Origin: Bacteroidota bacterium
GTDB lineage: Bacteria > Bacteroidota > Bacteroidia > 2-12-FULL-35-15
Reading direction: 5' to 3'
NCBI GenBank assembly: GCA_005772895.1
Contig: SXIH01000041.1
Location: forward strand, 1 to 47,772
DNA length: 47,772 bases
The notes under the pieces were generated by a model. It ran no database searches. It was given only the letters and a program-made list of their open reading frames with translations, and was not told the origin of the DNA. A program made the position numbers and the translations under genes. Position 1 is the stretch's first letter; every line of letters begins with the position of its first letter. Below, piece by piece: positions 1 through 10,200 of the stretch.

Positions 1-402
1 AATGCGAATACGTACACGACATTTTTCTTCATACACCTCTATGTGAATATCACTGCTTCCTAAATTTTTTGCTTCTGAAATAAGCATTGGTAAAAAATCA
101 TCCGCCTTAATGTTTCCTGCACTTACTTGCTTTATAGAAGCATGTGTATTAGTATTGCGATAATATTTACCTAAGGTTTTTTGTATGACGGAAGTAGCAG
201 TTTTTTCCAAAATAACTGTTTTTCCAAATAACATTTCTAACTCATCAGAAAGACCGCTGTGAAATTTATCATCACTAACATAAAACGATACTGACTTGTT
301 TCCTTCTACTGTTTTAGGAACAATATTATAGAACCACGCCTGTTTAGGTGTTATAGCATGTTGTAAATCAGCAGAAAGGGATATGTAATCAATTGAACTC
401 AT
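1..402 (-). CDS. GspE/PilB-type secretion ATPase, N-terminal part (runs off left edge)
   Basis: I translated the minus strand from the ATG at 402 to the window edge: 134 codons stay open. The end reads GSSDIHIEVYEEKCRVRIRI, which matches the conserved (A/S)SDIHIEP..RVR.RIDG block before the nucleotide-binding domain of GspE/PilB traffic ATPases; the preceding 'LPMLISEAKNLGSSD' also fits. The Walker A/B motifs lie outside the window. In this family the cytoplasmic hexamer powers pseudopilus or pilus assembly. The ATG overlaps the TAA of the upstream prepilin peptidase gene (TAATG), indicating translational coupling in one operon. The type (T2SS, T4P or a Bacteroidota-specific variant) cannot be decided from this part alone. 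Confidence 0.85.
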   Translation of the reverse strand, partial: MSSIDYISLSADLQHAITPKQAWFYNIVPKTVEGNKSVSFYVSDDKFHSGLSDELEMLFGKTVILEKTATSVIQKTLGKYYRNTNTHASIKQVSAGNIKADDFLPMLISEAKNLGSSDIHIEVYEEKCRVRIRI

Positions 403-923
403 TATTTTCCAAAATAAGAAATAAAGAAATCGTCATTATAGAAATTTAAATTTGGCAAACAAAAATTCAAAATCATTAAAATCAACATCACAGATGCCAT
501 TGAACCAGCCAAAGGAATTTCTTTAGCTGATTTTTTTACCATGGATATTAAAACAAACCCAAGCAATGTCAATATAGTGCTTGCCAAATAAAAAATTATA
601 AAATTAAATGGTGAAAAAGCAGCTGCTATTACAGCAAAAAATAAAATATCACCAATGCCTATATACGTATTCACAATATTTACAAGCTTTTTATTTTTCA
701 CACTCATATAAATAGTCAACAATATTATTTGAACAATTATAAAAATCAAATTAAAAACCACATCTTTCAAAACTACTTCAAATGCGTTGTTATACATGGC
801 AGCATAAAAAAATCCAACAAATGCAATTGGGATTAAGAACCATGAAATTTCTCTTTGCTTAAAATCCTGAAAAGCCATAAGAAAAAGGCAAATCATTAAG
901 CATATATTTACTATTAATAACAT
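402..923 (-). CDS. Type IV prepilin peptidase (A24 family), short form
   Basis: A 173-residue, very hydrophobic protein with about six membrane segments. Two aspartate motifs of A24 aspartic peptidases are visible: QDFKQREI near residue 20, and GIGDILFF near residue 92 (the family GxGD motif). It would cleave the leader of the pilins encoded in this window at the inner membrane. The N-terminal zinc/methyltransferase domain of classical PilD/GspO is absent, so this is the short form and N-methylation is not predicted from it. It lies between the pilin gene (1 bp gap) and the GspE-like gene (1 bp overlap), as expected for a pilus-assembly operon. Confidence 0.85.
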   Translation of the reverse strand: MLLIVNICLMICLFLMAFQDFKQREISWFLIPIAFVGFFYAAMYNNAFEVVLKDVVFNLIFIIVQIILLTIYMSVKNKKLVNIVNTYIGIGDILFFAVIAAAFSPFNFIIFYLASTILTLLGFVLISMVKKSAKEIPLAGSMASVMLILMILNFCLPNLNFYNDDFFISYFGK

Positions 924-924
924 T

Positions 925-1338
925 TTAATCAGGAGTTACTTCATTAATATGCTTATCTTGATCTACTTCCCATACATTAAATACTCCATCTCCATCAAAA
1001 TCAGTAATTGCTGTAGCAATTGCCTTAAAAGAACTATTGCTTGCTTCAGCAACTTCAATTTGATAGTTTGCATTACCACCTTGCGTAGTTAATTGGGAAT
1101 GTTCAAAACCTATTTCAGAAAGGTCTGTACTATATTTAGAATTTAAATAGAAGTACGTTTTCTCTAACGTGTGAATATGTTCCAATTGCAACTTCGCTTC
1201 TGTGCTTTTTGCCTTTGAAATAAGGGGCATTAAATTAGGAATAGCCAATAGCACCAATATTCCAATAATAACAAGCGTAATTAAAAGATCTTGCAACGTA
1301 AATGCCTTCAACTTTGTATTCAAATATACTTTTTGCAT
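925..1338 (-). CDS. GspG-like major pseudopilin/prepilin
   Basis: Start chosen at the ATG at 1338 (MQKVYLNTKLKAFTLQ), because the frame further upstream only offers a GTG at 1401 and would give an unusually long leader. A short basic leader is followed by AFTLQDLLITLVIIGILVLLAIPNL, the hydrophobic helix of type IV-like pilins. The residue before Phe+1 is Ala rather than Gly, and position +5 is Asp rather than the usual Glu. The mature part is short (about 125 residues) and ends with an acidic DFDGDGVFNVWEVDQD loop, like the calcium-binding C-terminal loop of major pseudopilins. It is the first gene of the pilin - prepilin peptidase - ATPase run. Sure of the fold; the GspG assignment is by size and the acidic loop. 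Confidence 0.8.
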   Translation of the reverse strand: MQKVYLNTKLKAFTLQDLLITLVIIGILVLLAIPNLMPLISKAKSTEAKLQLEHIHTLEKTYFYLNSKYSTDLSEIGFEHSQLTTQGGNANYQIEVAEASNSSFKAIATAITDFDGDGVFNVWEVDQDKHINEVTPD

Positions 1339-1514
1339 TTTAAAACTTTTTAGAGTGCTAAATATAATAAATAAAAGTGTTTTTAATACGTTTTTAAGCA
1401 CTAATGGAGCAATATGTTAATAAATAAATACTCCTTTTTTTCTGAAAAAAAGTATATGAATTAAATCCCATTTGCCTATCCATATCCTAATCTAAGAGTA
1501 GAACAAATCAATTG

Positions 1515-1545
1515 TTTGCGATTCATATTTAATAAGCTAAATTTG
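1515..1545 (+). promoter_or_regulatory. Bacteroidota promoter for the 1566 gene
   Basis: TTTG at 1515-1518 and TAAATTTG at 1538-1545, separated by exactly 19 bases. This is a full match to the Bacteroidota -33 TTTG / -7 TAnnTTTG consensus. It predicts a leader of about 16 nt before the ATG at 1566. Confidence 0.75.
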
Positions 1546-1565
1546 CCATAGACAAAACGTATTCC

Positions 1566-3110
1566 ATGAAAAAATCTGTGTTATTAGCATCTTCTTTATT
1601 TCTAAACATTTGCATTTGTATTGCACAAGTCCCAACTATACAATGGCAAAAAGCAATGGGTGGAAGCGGAGACGACTATGGCTACCATTGTGAACAAACT
1701 TCAGATGGAGGATATATCACTTGTGGTATTTCCACCAATGCTAATGGAGATATTACTGAAAATAATGGTATGACTGATTTTTGGGTAGTAAAATTAGATC
1801 CTGCTGGATTCATACAATGGTCCAAAAGCTACGGAAGCCCTGGAACTGATGTTGCCTATTCCATAAAACAAACTGCCGATAATGGATATATTCTTACAGG
1901 ATTTGCAGATACATTGGGAGGTGATATAACTGTTAATTACGGTAGTCAAGACATTTGGATTTTGAAACTAGATGCTGCGGGAACATTGCTATGGCAAAAA
2001 AGTTATGGGGGCAGCTCTTCAGAAAATGCTTCAGATATAGAACAAACAACTGATTTAGGATACATTGTTGCAGGAACTACCTATTCGAATGATATTGATG
2101 TTTCCGGAAATCATGGAAACTCGGACTTTTGGATATTCAAATTAGATGCTGTCGGAACTATACTCTGGCAGAAATGCTTTGGTGGAACAGCTAACGATAA
2201 GGCTAAATCAATTCAACAAACAACAGATGGAGGATATATTGTTGCCGGTCAAACAGATTCCAACAACGGCAACGTATCCGGGAATCATGGAGGCATAGAT
2301 TATTGGGTAGTTAAGCTTGATGTTTCAGGAAATATTCAATGGAAAAGATGTGTAGGAGGAAGTGATCATGAGGTAGCTACAAGTATAGTTCAAACAAATG
2401 ATGGCGGATATGCTGTTGCCGGACATTCAAGATCTAATGATGGTGATGCAACAGATAATTATGGAGCCAACGACTACTGGATAGTAAAATTAAGTACAAC
2501 AGGTGCAGTGCAATGGGAAAAAAATTGTGGCGGGACCGGTGATGATATTTGTTTTTCTTTGGATTTAACAATCGATGAAGGATTTATTTTATCTGGTTAT
2601 ACTGCTTCCACTAATATAGATATAACAGGTGCTTTGGGAGATTATGACTATTGGTTAGTAAAGATAGATTCTTCAGGAAGTCTGCAATGGCAAAAAATAT
2701 TGGGTGGCAGCAGTGGAGACCAAGGGCAATGTGTCAGACAAACATCCGATGGAGGATATATATTAACAGGGTGTTCCTTATCTACTGACGGTGATGTTAC
2801 AGGAGTGCATGCACTTAGCGTGGATGCATGGCTTGTGAAGCTTGCTCCTTATGTTGCCATTGAAGAAGAAGAAAATAATTTATCTATTAATATTTTTCCA
2901 AACCCTAGTAATGGTAATTTTAACATTAGTGGATTACAAGGAGAAAATGAAATAGAAATTTATAATTGTATTGGCGAATTAATTTACAAAACGAAAACTA
3001 AAAATAACATTGAATTCGTTTCATTGAATGAACTTGCAAAAGGTATTTATTTTTGTAGAGTTGCAAATGAAAAACTAGTGATTGGAGTAGGGGAAATTGT
3101 AATTCATTAA
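1566..3110 (+). CDS. T9SS-secreted repeat protein (probable beta-propeller) with type A sorting domain
   Basis: 514 residues. A signal peptide (MKKSVLLASSLFLNICICIAQ) is followed by about seven tandem units of 54-58 residues, each containing (Q/L)TxDGGYIxxGxT, a GDxxGxHG.xDYWVVKLD segment and a W.K..GG turn. Such units are typical of exported delta-60/propeller-like repeat proteins of Bacteroidota. The last 75 residues (INIFPNPSNGNFNISG ... GIYFCRV ... IVIH) are a T9SS type A sorting domain, so the protein should cross the outer membrane by T9SS and be anchored or released. The ligand is unknown. It stands alone on the plus strand between minus-strand pilus genes and has its own consensus promoter. 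The repeat blades are similar but not identical at DNA level. Confidence 0.85.
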   Translation: MKKSVLLASSLFLNICICIAQVPTIQWQKAMGGSGDDYGYHCEQTSDGGYITCGISTNANGDITENNGMTDFWVVKLDPAGFIQWSKSYGSPGTDVAYSIKQTADNGYILTGFADTLGGDITVNYGSQDIWILKLDAAGTLLWQKSYGGSSSENASDIEQTTDLGYIVAGTTYSNDIDVSGNHGNSDFWIFKLDAVGTILWQKCFGGTANDKAKSIQQTTDGGYIVAGQTDSNNGNVSGNHGGIDYWVVKLDVSGNIQWKRCVGGSDHEVATSIVQTNDGGYAVAGHSRSNDGDATDNYGANDYWIVKLSTTGAVQWEKNCGGTGDDICFSLDLTIDEGFILSGYTASTNIDITGALGDYDYWLVKIDSSGSLQWQKILGGSSGDQGQCVRQTSDGGYILTGCSLSTDGDVTGVHALSVDAWLVKLAPYVAIEEEENNLSINIFPNPSNGNFNISGLQGENEIEIYNCIGELIYKTKTKNNIEFVSLNELAKGIYFCRVANEKLVIGVGEIVIH

Positions 3111-3176
3111 TCACATCAATCTAATATGAAAAATTTCGAACCATTACCAACAAAGTGAACTTAAAAACTAATAAAC

Positions 3177-3785
3177 ATGTTAGTAAAATTATTTTCAAAA
3201 AAAAGAAAACAAGAGGCTTTCTGGCATTGGTTCACCAAGAACAATGAAACATATTTTCGATTTGAGCAAAACCAAAATTTTCTCTTTTCACAATTGAAAT
3301 CAGAATTGAATAAAATAAGCAATGACATTGTTTTTCAGTTCAGCCCAATATTAGAAGACGGCACTAGAGAATTTATTATTTCTGCCGATGGCATTAAGAG
3401 TATTTTTCCTATTGTGTCAGATTTAGTAAACAGAGCACCTAAATATAGCAAATGGCATATTATAGCTTTTCGACAGCCAATTGTAGGGTTGACTCAAATC
3501 AATTATGATAATTTAGTCGTGAAATTTGATGATGTTTTTTTTCGCTATGGAAAAGATAACGGGCAAATTGCAATAGAATTACATATTAAAAACTTTTGTG
3601 AATCACATGAATGGACAGGAGCTGTATTTATATTATTGGATGCTATTTTAGGTGAATACCATACAGAAATAAGTTTAAGCAGGATTGAAAAAAAACTCCT
3701 TAAAGAGGAAGAAGCAATAGATTTATACCCTATAACTGATTTGCCGAAAGTAATTCAAAATTACCATTTAGAATTGAATAATTAA
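3177..3785 (+). CDS. Conserved hypothetical protein, 202 residues
   Basis: No signal peptide or membrane segment; probably cytosolic. The N-terminus is basic (KLFSKKRKQEAFWHWF), followed by a middle with FQFSPILEDGTREFIISADGIK and APKYSKWHIIAFRQP, and a helical, acidic C-terminus. I recognise the ADGI...W.I.AFR pattern as that of a family of uncharacterised bacterial proteins, but cannot name it. It ends convergently with the immunity-like gene on the other strand, the two stop codons sharing the bases TTAA at 3782-3785. It lies inside the toxin-carrying segment, so a second immunity or accessory role is possible, but nothing in the sequence proves this. Confidence 0.7.
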   Translation: MLVKLFSKKRKQEAFWHWFTKNNETYFRFEQNQNFLFSQLKSELNKISNDIVFQFSPILEDGTREFIISADGIKSIFPIVSDLVNRAPKYSKWHIIAFRQPIVGLTQINYDNLVVKFDDVFFRYGKDNGQIAIELHIKNFCESHEWTGAVFILLDAILGEYHTEISLSRIEKKLLKEEEAIDLYPITDLPKVIQNYHLELNN

Positions 3786-4237
3786 CCCCAATTTTCCAAA
3801 CGCCAATCATTAATTAAGTTTTCTATTAGTAAAGTATCATTCCAAATCCCCCAAGGTGATAATTTTTTTTGTTCAGGACTCAAGTTTTCTACTAATTGTC
3901 TATGCCAATTTTCGGTATCAACGATATGCCATCCCATAAGTTTACCTCTGACATTATGTTCTGTACGCATAAATTTAGGTTTACGATATTTTGCAGCAGA
4001 ATAATAACCAACTTGCTCAACTATTTTTTGTTTGTTAGCAACTGCCAAAGGAAATGAAATAATATACCTTTCCCTTAAAGTAACCAAGTCATCAAAAATG
4101 ATAGGTCTCTCAGAATATAATCCAGGGATTACTCTTATTAATTCTCCTATGATATTATCCTTATAAATATAGTGTAAATATGCCTTCCCAAGTGGTGTCT
4201 TGATTTCAAAAATATCTCCTATTTTAATTCTTGCCAT
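3782..4237 (-). CDS. Probable immunity protein (Imm26-like) for the RHS toxin
   Basis: 151 residues, no signal peptide. The opening ARIKIGDIFEIKTPLGKAYLHYIYKD, followed by GELIRVIPGLYSERP, resembles the beta-strand start of Imm26-type immunity proteins (GDIFEI...Y.QYI...IRV). The gene starts 2 bp after the stop codon of the giant RHS gene, the classic position of a polymorphic-toxin immunity gene. It would bind and block the GIY-YIG-like nuclease tip in the cytosol of the producer and its kin. The role rests mainly on position and size; the family name is from memory of the motif and needs a profile search. Confidence 0.6.
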   Translation of the reverse strand: MARIKIGDIFEIKTPLGKAYLHYIYKDNIIGELIRVIPGLYSERPIIFDDLVTLRERYIISFPLAVANKQKIVEQVGYYSAAKYRKPKFMRTEHNVRGKLMGWHIVDTENWHRQLVENLSPEQKKLSPWGIWNDTLLIENLINDWRLENWG

Positions 4238-4239
4238 AA

Positions 4240-7200
4240 CTAATAGCCAATTGATTTTAATAAATCATATCCTCTTTGCAATTGGGCTCCGTATGAAGGA
4301 TTTGTGATAGCTATACTATTAATTTTATTGAGTAAAGTACCACCATTTTTGCCTAATCCATGAATTTCAATTAATGCCTGTTCTACAGCTCTTGCGTCTG
4401 TTCTTGATAGGCCTTGCATAAGAGGCTCAATTCGAATTCCCTTAGCTGTCAAATGTTCTGCTGCTCTCCTAGCTAAATTATTTGTGATACCAACATATTT
4501 TGTTACACCAGCTTCAACTGACACATAAACCACATTACTTCCTGTTGTAGCAGTTCTTGAAGCATTTATCGCCCAAAGCCCTTTGAGCCCAGCACCTAGA
4601 AGTTTGAAAACAACCCCTCCCGCAACCCATGAAGCTACGGCATCAGTTGCTCCCATTCCAACTGCATCTTTCTGTTTAGGGTCCTCAGGGTGCACAGTTA
4701 CCCTATAGCCATGCGCTGTTGTAATTTTTTGTGATTCAGTTTTGCTGAACTCACCCGCATATTTACCATCTAAAATAACTTGATCTTTCTCGTCCTTATT
4801 TGTAGTAACATCAACCCTCTTCTTTTTTGTATCAATTCTGATTATATCTTTAGCTCCAGTTGGATCAATTCTGTTTATAGGATTATTTTGTACATAATTG
4901 TATGGTGTTAAACCAATCCTTTCATCTAACATTGGATCTGTGCTTAAAAATCTTCCCAATTCCCTACTATAATAGCGAGCATCAAAATAGTCATATCCTG
5001 TTTCTGGATCTAGCTCTTGTCCTGTAAATTGGAAACGCTTCCCTTCCAAATCACTTTCAAATTCACGCATCGGCATTATCTTACCAAAAGGGTAATGATC
5101 TCGCGAACTAACTATTCCACCAGCTTCGTCAATAATTGTGCGAGTTGTTCCTAACCAATCATTAATACTATATTTCCGAATCAAATTATTAGCATTATCC
5201 AATTCAACATATCCCGAATTGATGTGATATTGTTTAGGTTTGCCAGTTTCTGCAACTACAACATTTCCAACATAAAATTCCTGAAGCAAACTAGGCAAAG
5301 TTTTAACACTTCGCTGATTACCAATATCATATCTGTATCGAGTATCAAAACCGCCAACTTTTTGTGCTTCAACTGGCATATTGTAGGGATTATAAACAAT
5401 GGAAGTCAAATTTGATCTTGAATCTGCTGTTAAATTTCCATTTGTATCATACGTATAATTTGAAACTGTTGAACCAGAAGGTTCATAGAACGAGACATTC
5501 GATAATTGATTATTTACAACTGGATAAGTATATCCTTGGGAAGTCAATAAAGCATTATCATCGTATCGATTCAATTGATTAAAATTACCTACTTTGCTAT
5601 AATAATATTCATTGTCGTATTTGCGTCCAACAGCAGGATATGTTAATCCAATCAAAGGATCATCCAATGGATTTAAAGCTGTTGCTGGTGTGTTTATAAT
5701 GCAGATTATTGGAATGAAAACTTTGTCAATTGTGAGAACCAAATCATGACTAATACTTAGATCGGTTTCCAGAATGCCCAAGTATCTATCAATTGCCAAT
5801 AACTTTTGTTCGAGTGTGAGATCACTACGGGAAAGATTTTGTTCGATAAATTTTATGATGTCGTCATAACTCTGTTTTACATAAATAATTATTTGTGGGT
5901 CTTTATCAACCAATTTTAAAGAATCCTTTTTGGCATTGATCTTATTTATTTTTTGCTGATGGGTCCATTTAGGATGTGAAATAACCCGTCTGATGTCTTT
6001 TTCAAATTTACTTGAAATATCAAAATTTTGTTTTGTGTACGTGCTAATCTGTGTTAATTTGCTGATTGACGGACTTGGATCACTTACTATCAATGAATCT
6101 AAAGGCACGGAATAAACGCTATCAATAGAAGCAGAAATTTGTTTTATCAAATTACCTGTCATGCTCAGGCTGTCCATAATAATAACATCTACGGCAAGTG
6201 AGTCGGTTAATGTGCTATCAATTTGCAACAATCTTTGATTGATAGTGGTTATTGACGAATACTCTTTTATTGTTCCCAAAGCCGATTTTACTGCAAATAG
6301 ATCCGGAATATAAGGGCCGCAAATAAAATCATCTTGAGGAATTAAAATAGAATTGGGATAATTTGAATATGGATCATTTGTTGAATTAACTTCCATATAA
6401 TTTGCTCCCGTCAAACGATTCATTGCATCATAATAATAATCGTATTTATGTTGCACAAAAGGAGTTGTGCTGGCAGTATTGTCAAAATAATTGTTTGACC
6501 ATGTTTGAGAATTAATATTACCTCTTTTGTCATAATCTAATTTATATCTGAAGTTTTTAGCGATTTGCAATGTTTGCTCACCTCTAATATTGTAATTATT
6601 AGCTATGTATTCTCTGAATGGGTCAGCAGGATTTCCTGTATTTTCACAAACAGATTTTACTAGCAAATTGCCCATCGCATCATATTTGTAGCTGGCATCT
6701 GGCAATAATGTCAAAATATTTTTACCACTTTGAGATTCCTTGATCCTACCCATATCATCGTAAGAAATGGTTTCAATAAAATCATAAAGAGGCTCACTTA
6801 AATTTTTGTATTGAGTCGTAATTGGCAATCCTCCTCTATTATACGTATACGTCAATTGCTGCAGTTGACTTAGTCCAGAGAAGTTGAATGTTTTTGTAGA
6901 AACTTGTCCATTATTTGTATAGGTATATGTATTCTCATCAGTTTCATTCGCGATATAAACAGTACCTGATAAATAATGCCCGCTTAGAGCTCTGTCTTTT
7001 GAAACTCTATTAATTGTATTGTCTGTTTTGCTATTATCATAAACCCATTGCTTATGAATTTCTACTCCTGCAGAAGTTGGAAGTGGATACTCTCCATCAT
7101 TAATAAACGAATCATTGTCGAATATGACTGTCCCTCCAGTTGCAATTTTTTCTTTCCCTGATTCTAACAATCTTCCCCAAACATCATATTTGTTATAAGT

Positions 7201-10200
7201 AAAAATATCAGCAAACAAACCTGAAGTTATAGCATCTTTATCACTATTGTCTTTCCTGAAACGAAGTCTTCCAAAACTATCGTAACGATATTCAATCGTA
7301 CCTTTATCTGGATGGATCTCCTTGATCATTTGGTTTGCACTGTTATAAAAATATTCAGTTGCTTTATTTTCAGGATCAATTGTTTTTACTAAATGTCCTG
7401 CTAAATCATATATAAAATAAGTAGTAGCATAATCAATGGTGCCACTACCCCAAACAATTGCACCACTCGCATCAAAAGTATAAGGTACTCCTATTGCAGT
7501 TCGGCTGGCAATGGTTTGCCCGACTTTGTCTTTAAATGTTTCGGTAACATTTCCATCTTCATCAATTTGAGTTTGTTTTAATAATTCATTGTCGTTATAT
7601 GATATTCCTAAAAAGTTTAATTCTGAAAGAAGGTTCCCACCGTCTGTAAATTCTTTATAGACATCGGCTTCAGAAAGAGTATGCTGTCTATGTAGTTTAG
7701 ATACAGTTGATCCTGGCTCCCCTTTATATTCTGTTTGCACATACGTATAAGGACTTCCATAGATGGCTTGCAAACTTGCTGCATATCCTGAGACTATTTT
7801 ATTACCAAAGGTTTGTCCACTTACACCAAGTGTATTATATTGTTTAATCGGCCTTCCCTGATTATCATAATCAATTGTGCTGACAAGTTTTCTATCATGA
7901 CTTGGTTCATTGATAGCTGTTTGCTTTAATTTTCCAATTCCATCAAAATATTGGCGGGTTTTATTAAAAGCAGATCCATCTATGAATGTTTGTACTTCCT
8001 CATAGTTATGATTTGCTAATATGTTAGCAGTAGTAAAATACTTGAATTGTTTTGTAAGCTGATTATTTGCATCATAAGTTCTGGAAACTCTCGCCCAATT
8101 ATCATACGTATTGGTTACGGTTCTATCATTCGCATCAGTCATGTGAGTGATGTTTAAAAATTTATCGCAGCTGTTATACTCATACTTTGCGCCTTTCGGA
8201 TATATAAGCATATCATCCACATAAATTTTTTCGGATGTTGAAGTGATAATTGTTGAATTTTCAACCATTACATCCAGCCATTGCCCATTTGAAATTTGTG
8301 TTACAGGGATCTCAATTTCAAAATAGTTCCATTGATTTGTAAGTCCGGATATAGGAGTTGACCCGCTATATAAAACAGTGGTTCTTGCTTCATTCCATAC
8401 AGTGTATGACAGCATTAAGGTGCTTGCTCCTGGTATTGGTGGGCCTCCATGAGGTCCGATCCGATTAGTTCTAATCCAGCAACTTGCAATGTAGGGCATC
8501 GGAGTTGAAACTAAAGCCTTTTCTACATGCACAGGTCTAACAGGTGTTTTCTGATTTGGCTTGCTCGAATTAATTCTTGAGGCAAGATAAAAAGCTTTTG
8601 TTCCTGTTCTTCCGGCATTATTTACTTTAGAACGATTATCAGCATTAATGTTATACCAAAACTCATCTAAATCAGATTCAATAGGTAAATAAGGTGTTTT
8701 TTGAAGTTTAGAAATTTTACTTCCTACAGGGTTAAAATAGATGCCGGGAATGGCATCATTAAAACAAAGAATAGTTGTATTGTTTGTTAGGTCTGGTAAA
8801 CCAGTTCCTCCGTAGCAGGTACTAATTGTAGTTCCGGGAAAAGTTGAAGCTGAAATGTTTTCAATTTTTGTTTTAAATGGTGCCGTAATCCATCCTCCAG
8901 TTATTGGCCAGCATGTATTTATATTTGGATTCGGATAAACAATAACATCATCATTAATATTAAAAAGACCTGTTGTGTTATCAACATAATATTTGAAATT
9001 TAAACCAATACCCGGAGGGGCAATTGAACAACTTCCACCAGCTGTAACCAGCATAAACCCGCCAGAAACTTCTACTGTTTTATCAAAATCATACAGATCT
9101 TCAAAACCTGTATAAGTAGCATCAAAATATTTATCAGGAAATTGTATTGTTGCTTTTACTGTTTCCGAATTGTATCCCCATACATTTCTTGTGTAAACAT
9201 TATTATCCAAACTAACTTTCCCTTGTCCAAATTTATTTACATTAATCAATGCATTTTCTTCCTGCCATTTGGGATCATTTATTGCCCCATAAGAATAATC
9301 AAATGGCAAAGGACTTCCTGACGTTAGTCCTCCGTTGGCTGCAATAGGTGCATTGTATACATAAGACCTATCTGGCTTTGGATCAGTCGCGTTAGTCCAT
9401 GTTTGTATAGAAGAGCTTGAATACGCAATTGCCAATGGTGCTGTGCTAATGACACCAGTATTTACCGCAGCTTTTTGGCTCAACATATTTTTATTAATGA
9501 ACTGAGAAGTAATTCCGAAATATGCTTCGTGAGCATAAATATTTTCAGTGACCATTCTTTCACTTGAAGGAATGGTAAATCCAGGATTATTTTTCTCACT
9601 ATTATATTTTATTGTTGACTTTAATAATCCATTAGCCAAATAACTATATTCCGTTTTACTGACAATACCCTTATAGTTTTCTGTTACAGCATCGACTTTT
9701 GTAAAAATTGATTGTTGACGAGTTAAATTTGAAGCAAAAAGTTGATAATCAGTATCCCTGGTGCTTGAAATTGTTCCACTACTTGTATAGGCAGCCATAT
9801 CATCAACTAAATCGATAAAATGATTTGGATTATTAATATTCAAAAAAGGCCATACTACTAAATTACCAAGAGATAACAAATTAGAAGCATAAAAATATCC
9901 CGTTGGTATATCACTCATTATAACTAAATCTCCCCAAGCGTGTATACCAGAATAGTCGTGAATATAAACAGGATAGGCATGAGAAGGAAGTGTCATTGCT
10001 TTAAAACTAATCTTTTTATCTGGAGTTTTCAAATCAAAAGAATAATTAGTTTCTGAAGAACTTATAAGTGTTGAAGTATTAGAAAAGTTTTCTGTTTTCA
10101 GAAGTTTAATATTATGTCTCGCATCAACATCATTGGTGATAATCAAATTCAAATCTTTCCGGATATACCCTTTTAAAAAAGCTTGTGTTTGAAAATCATA

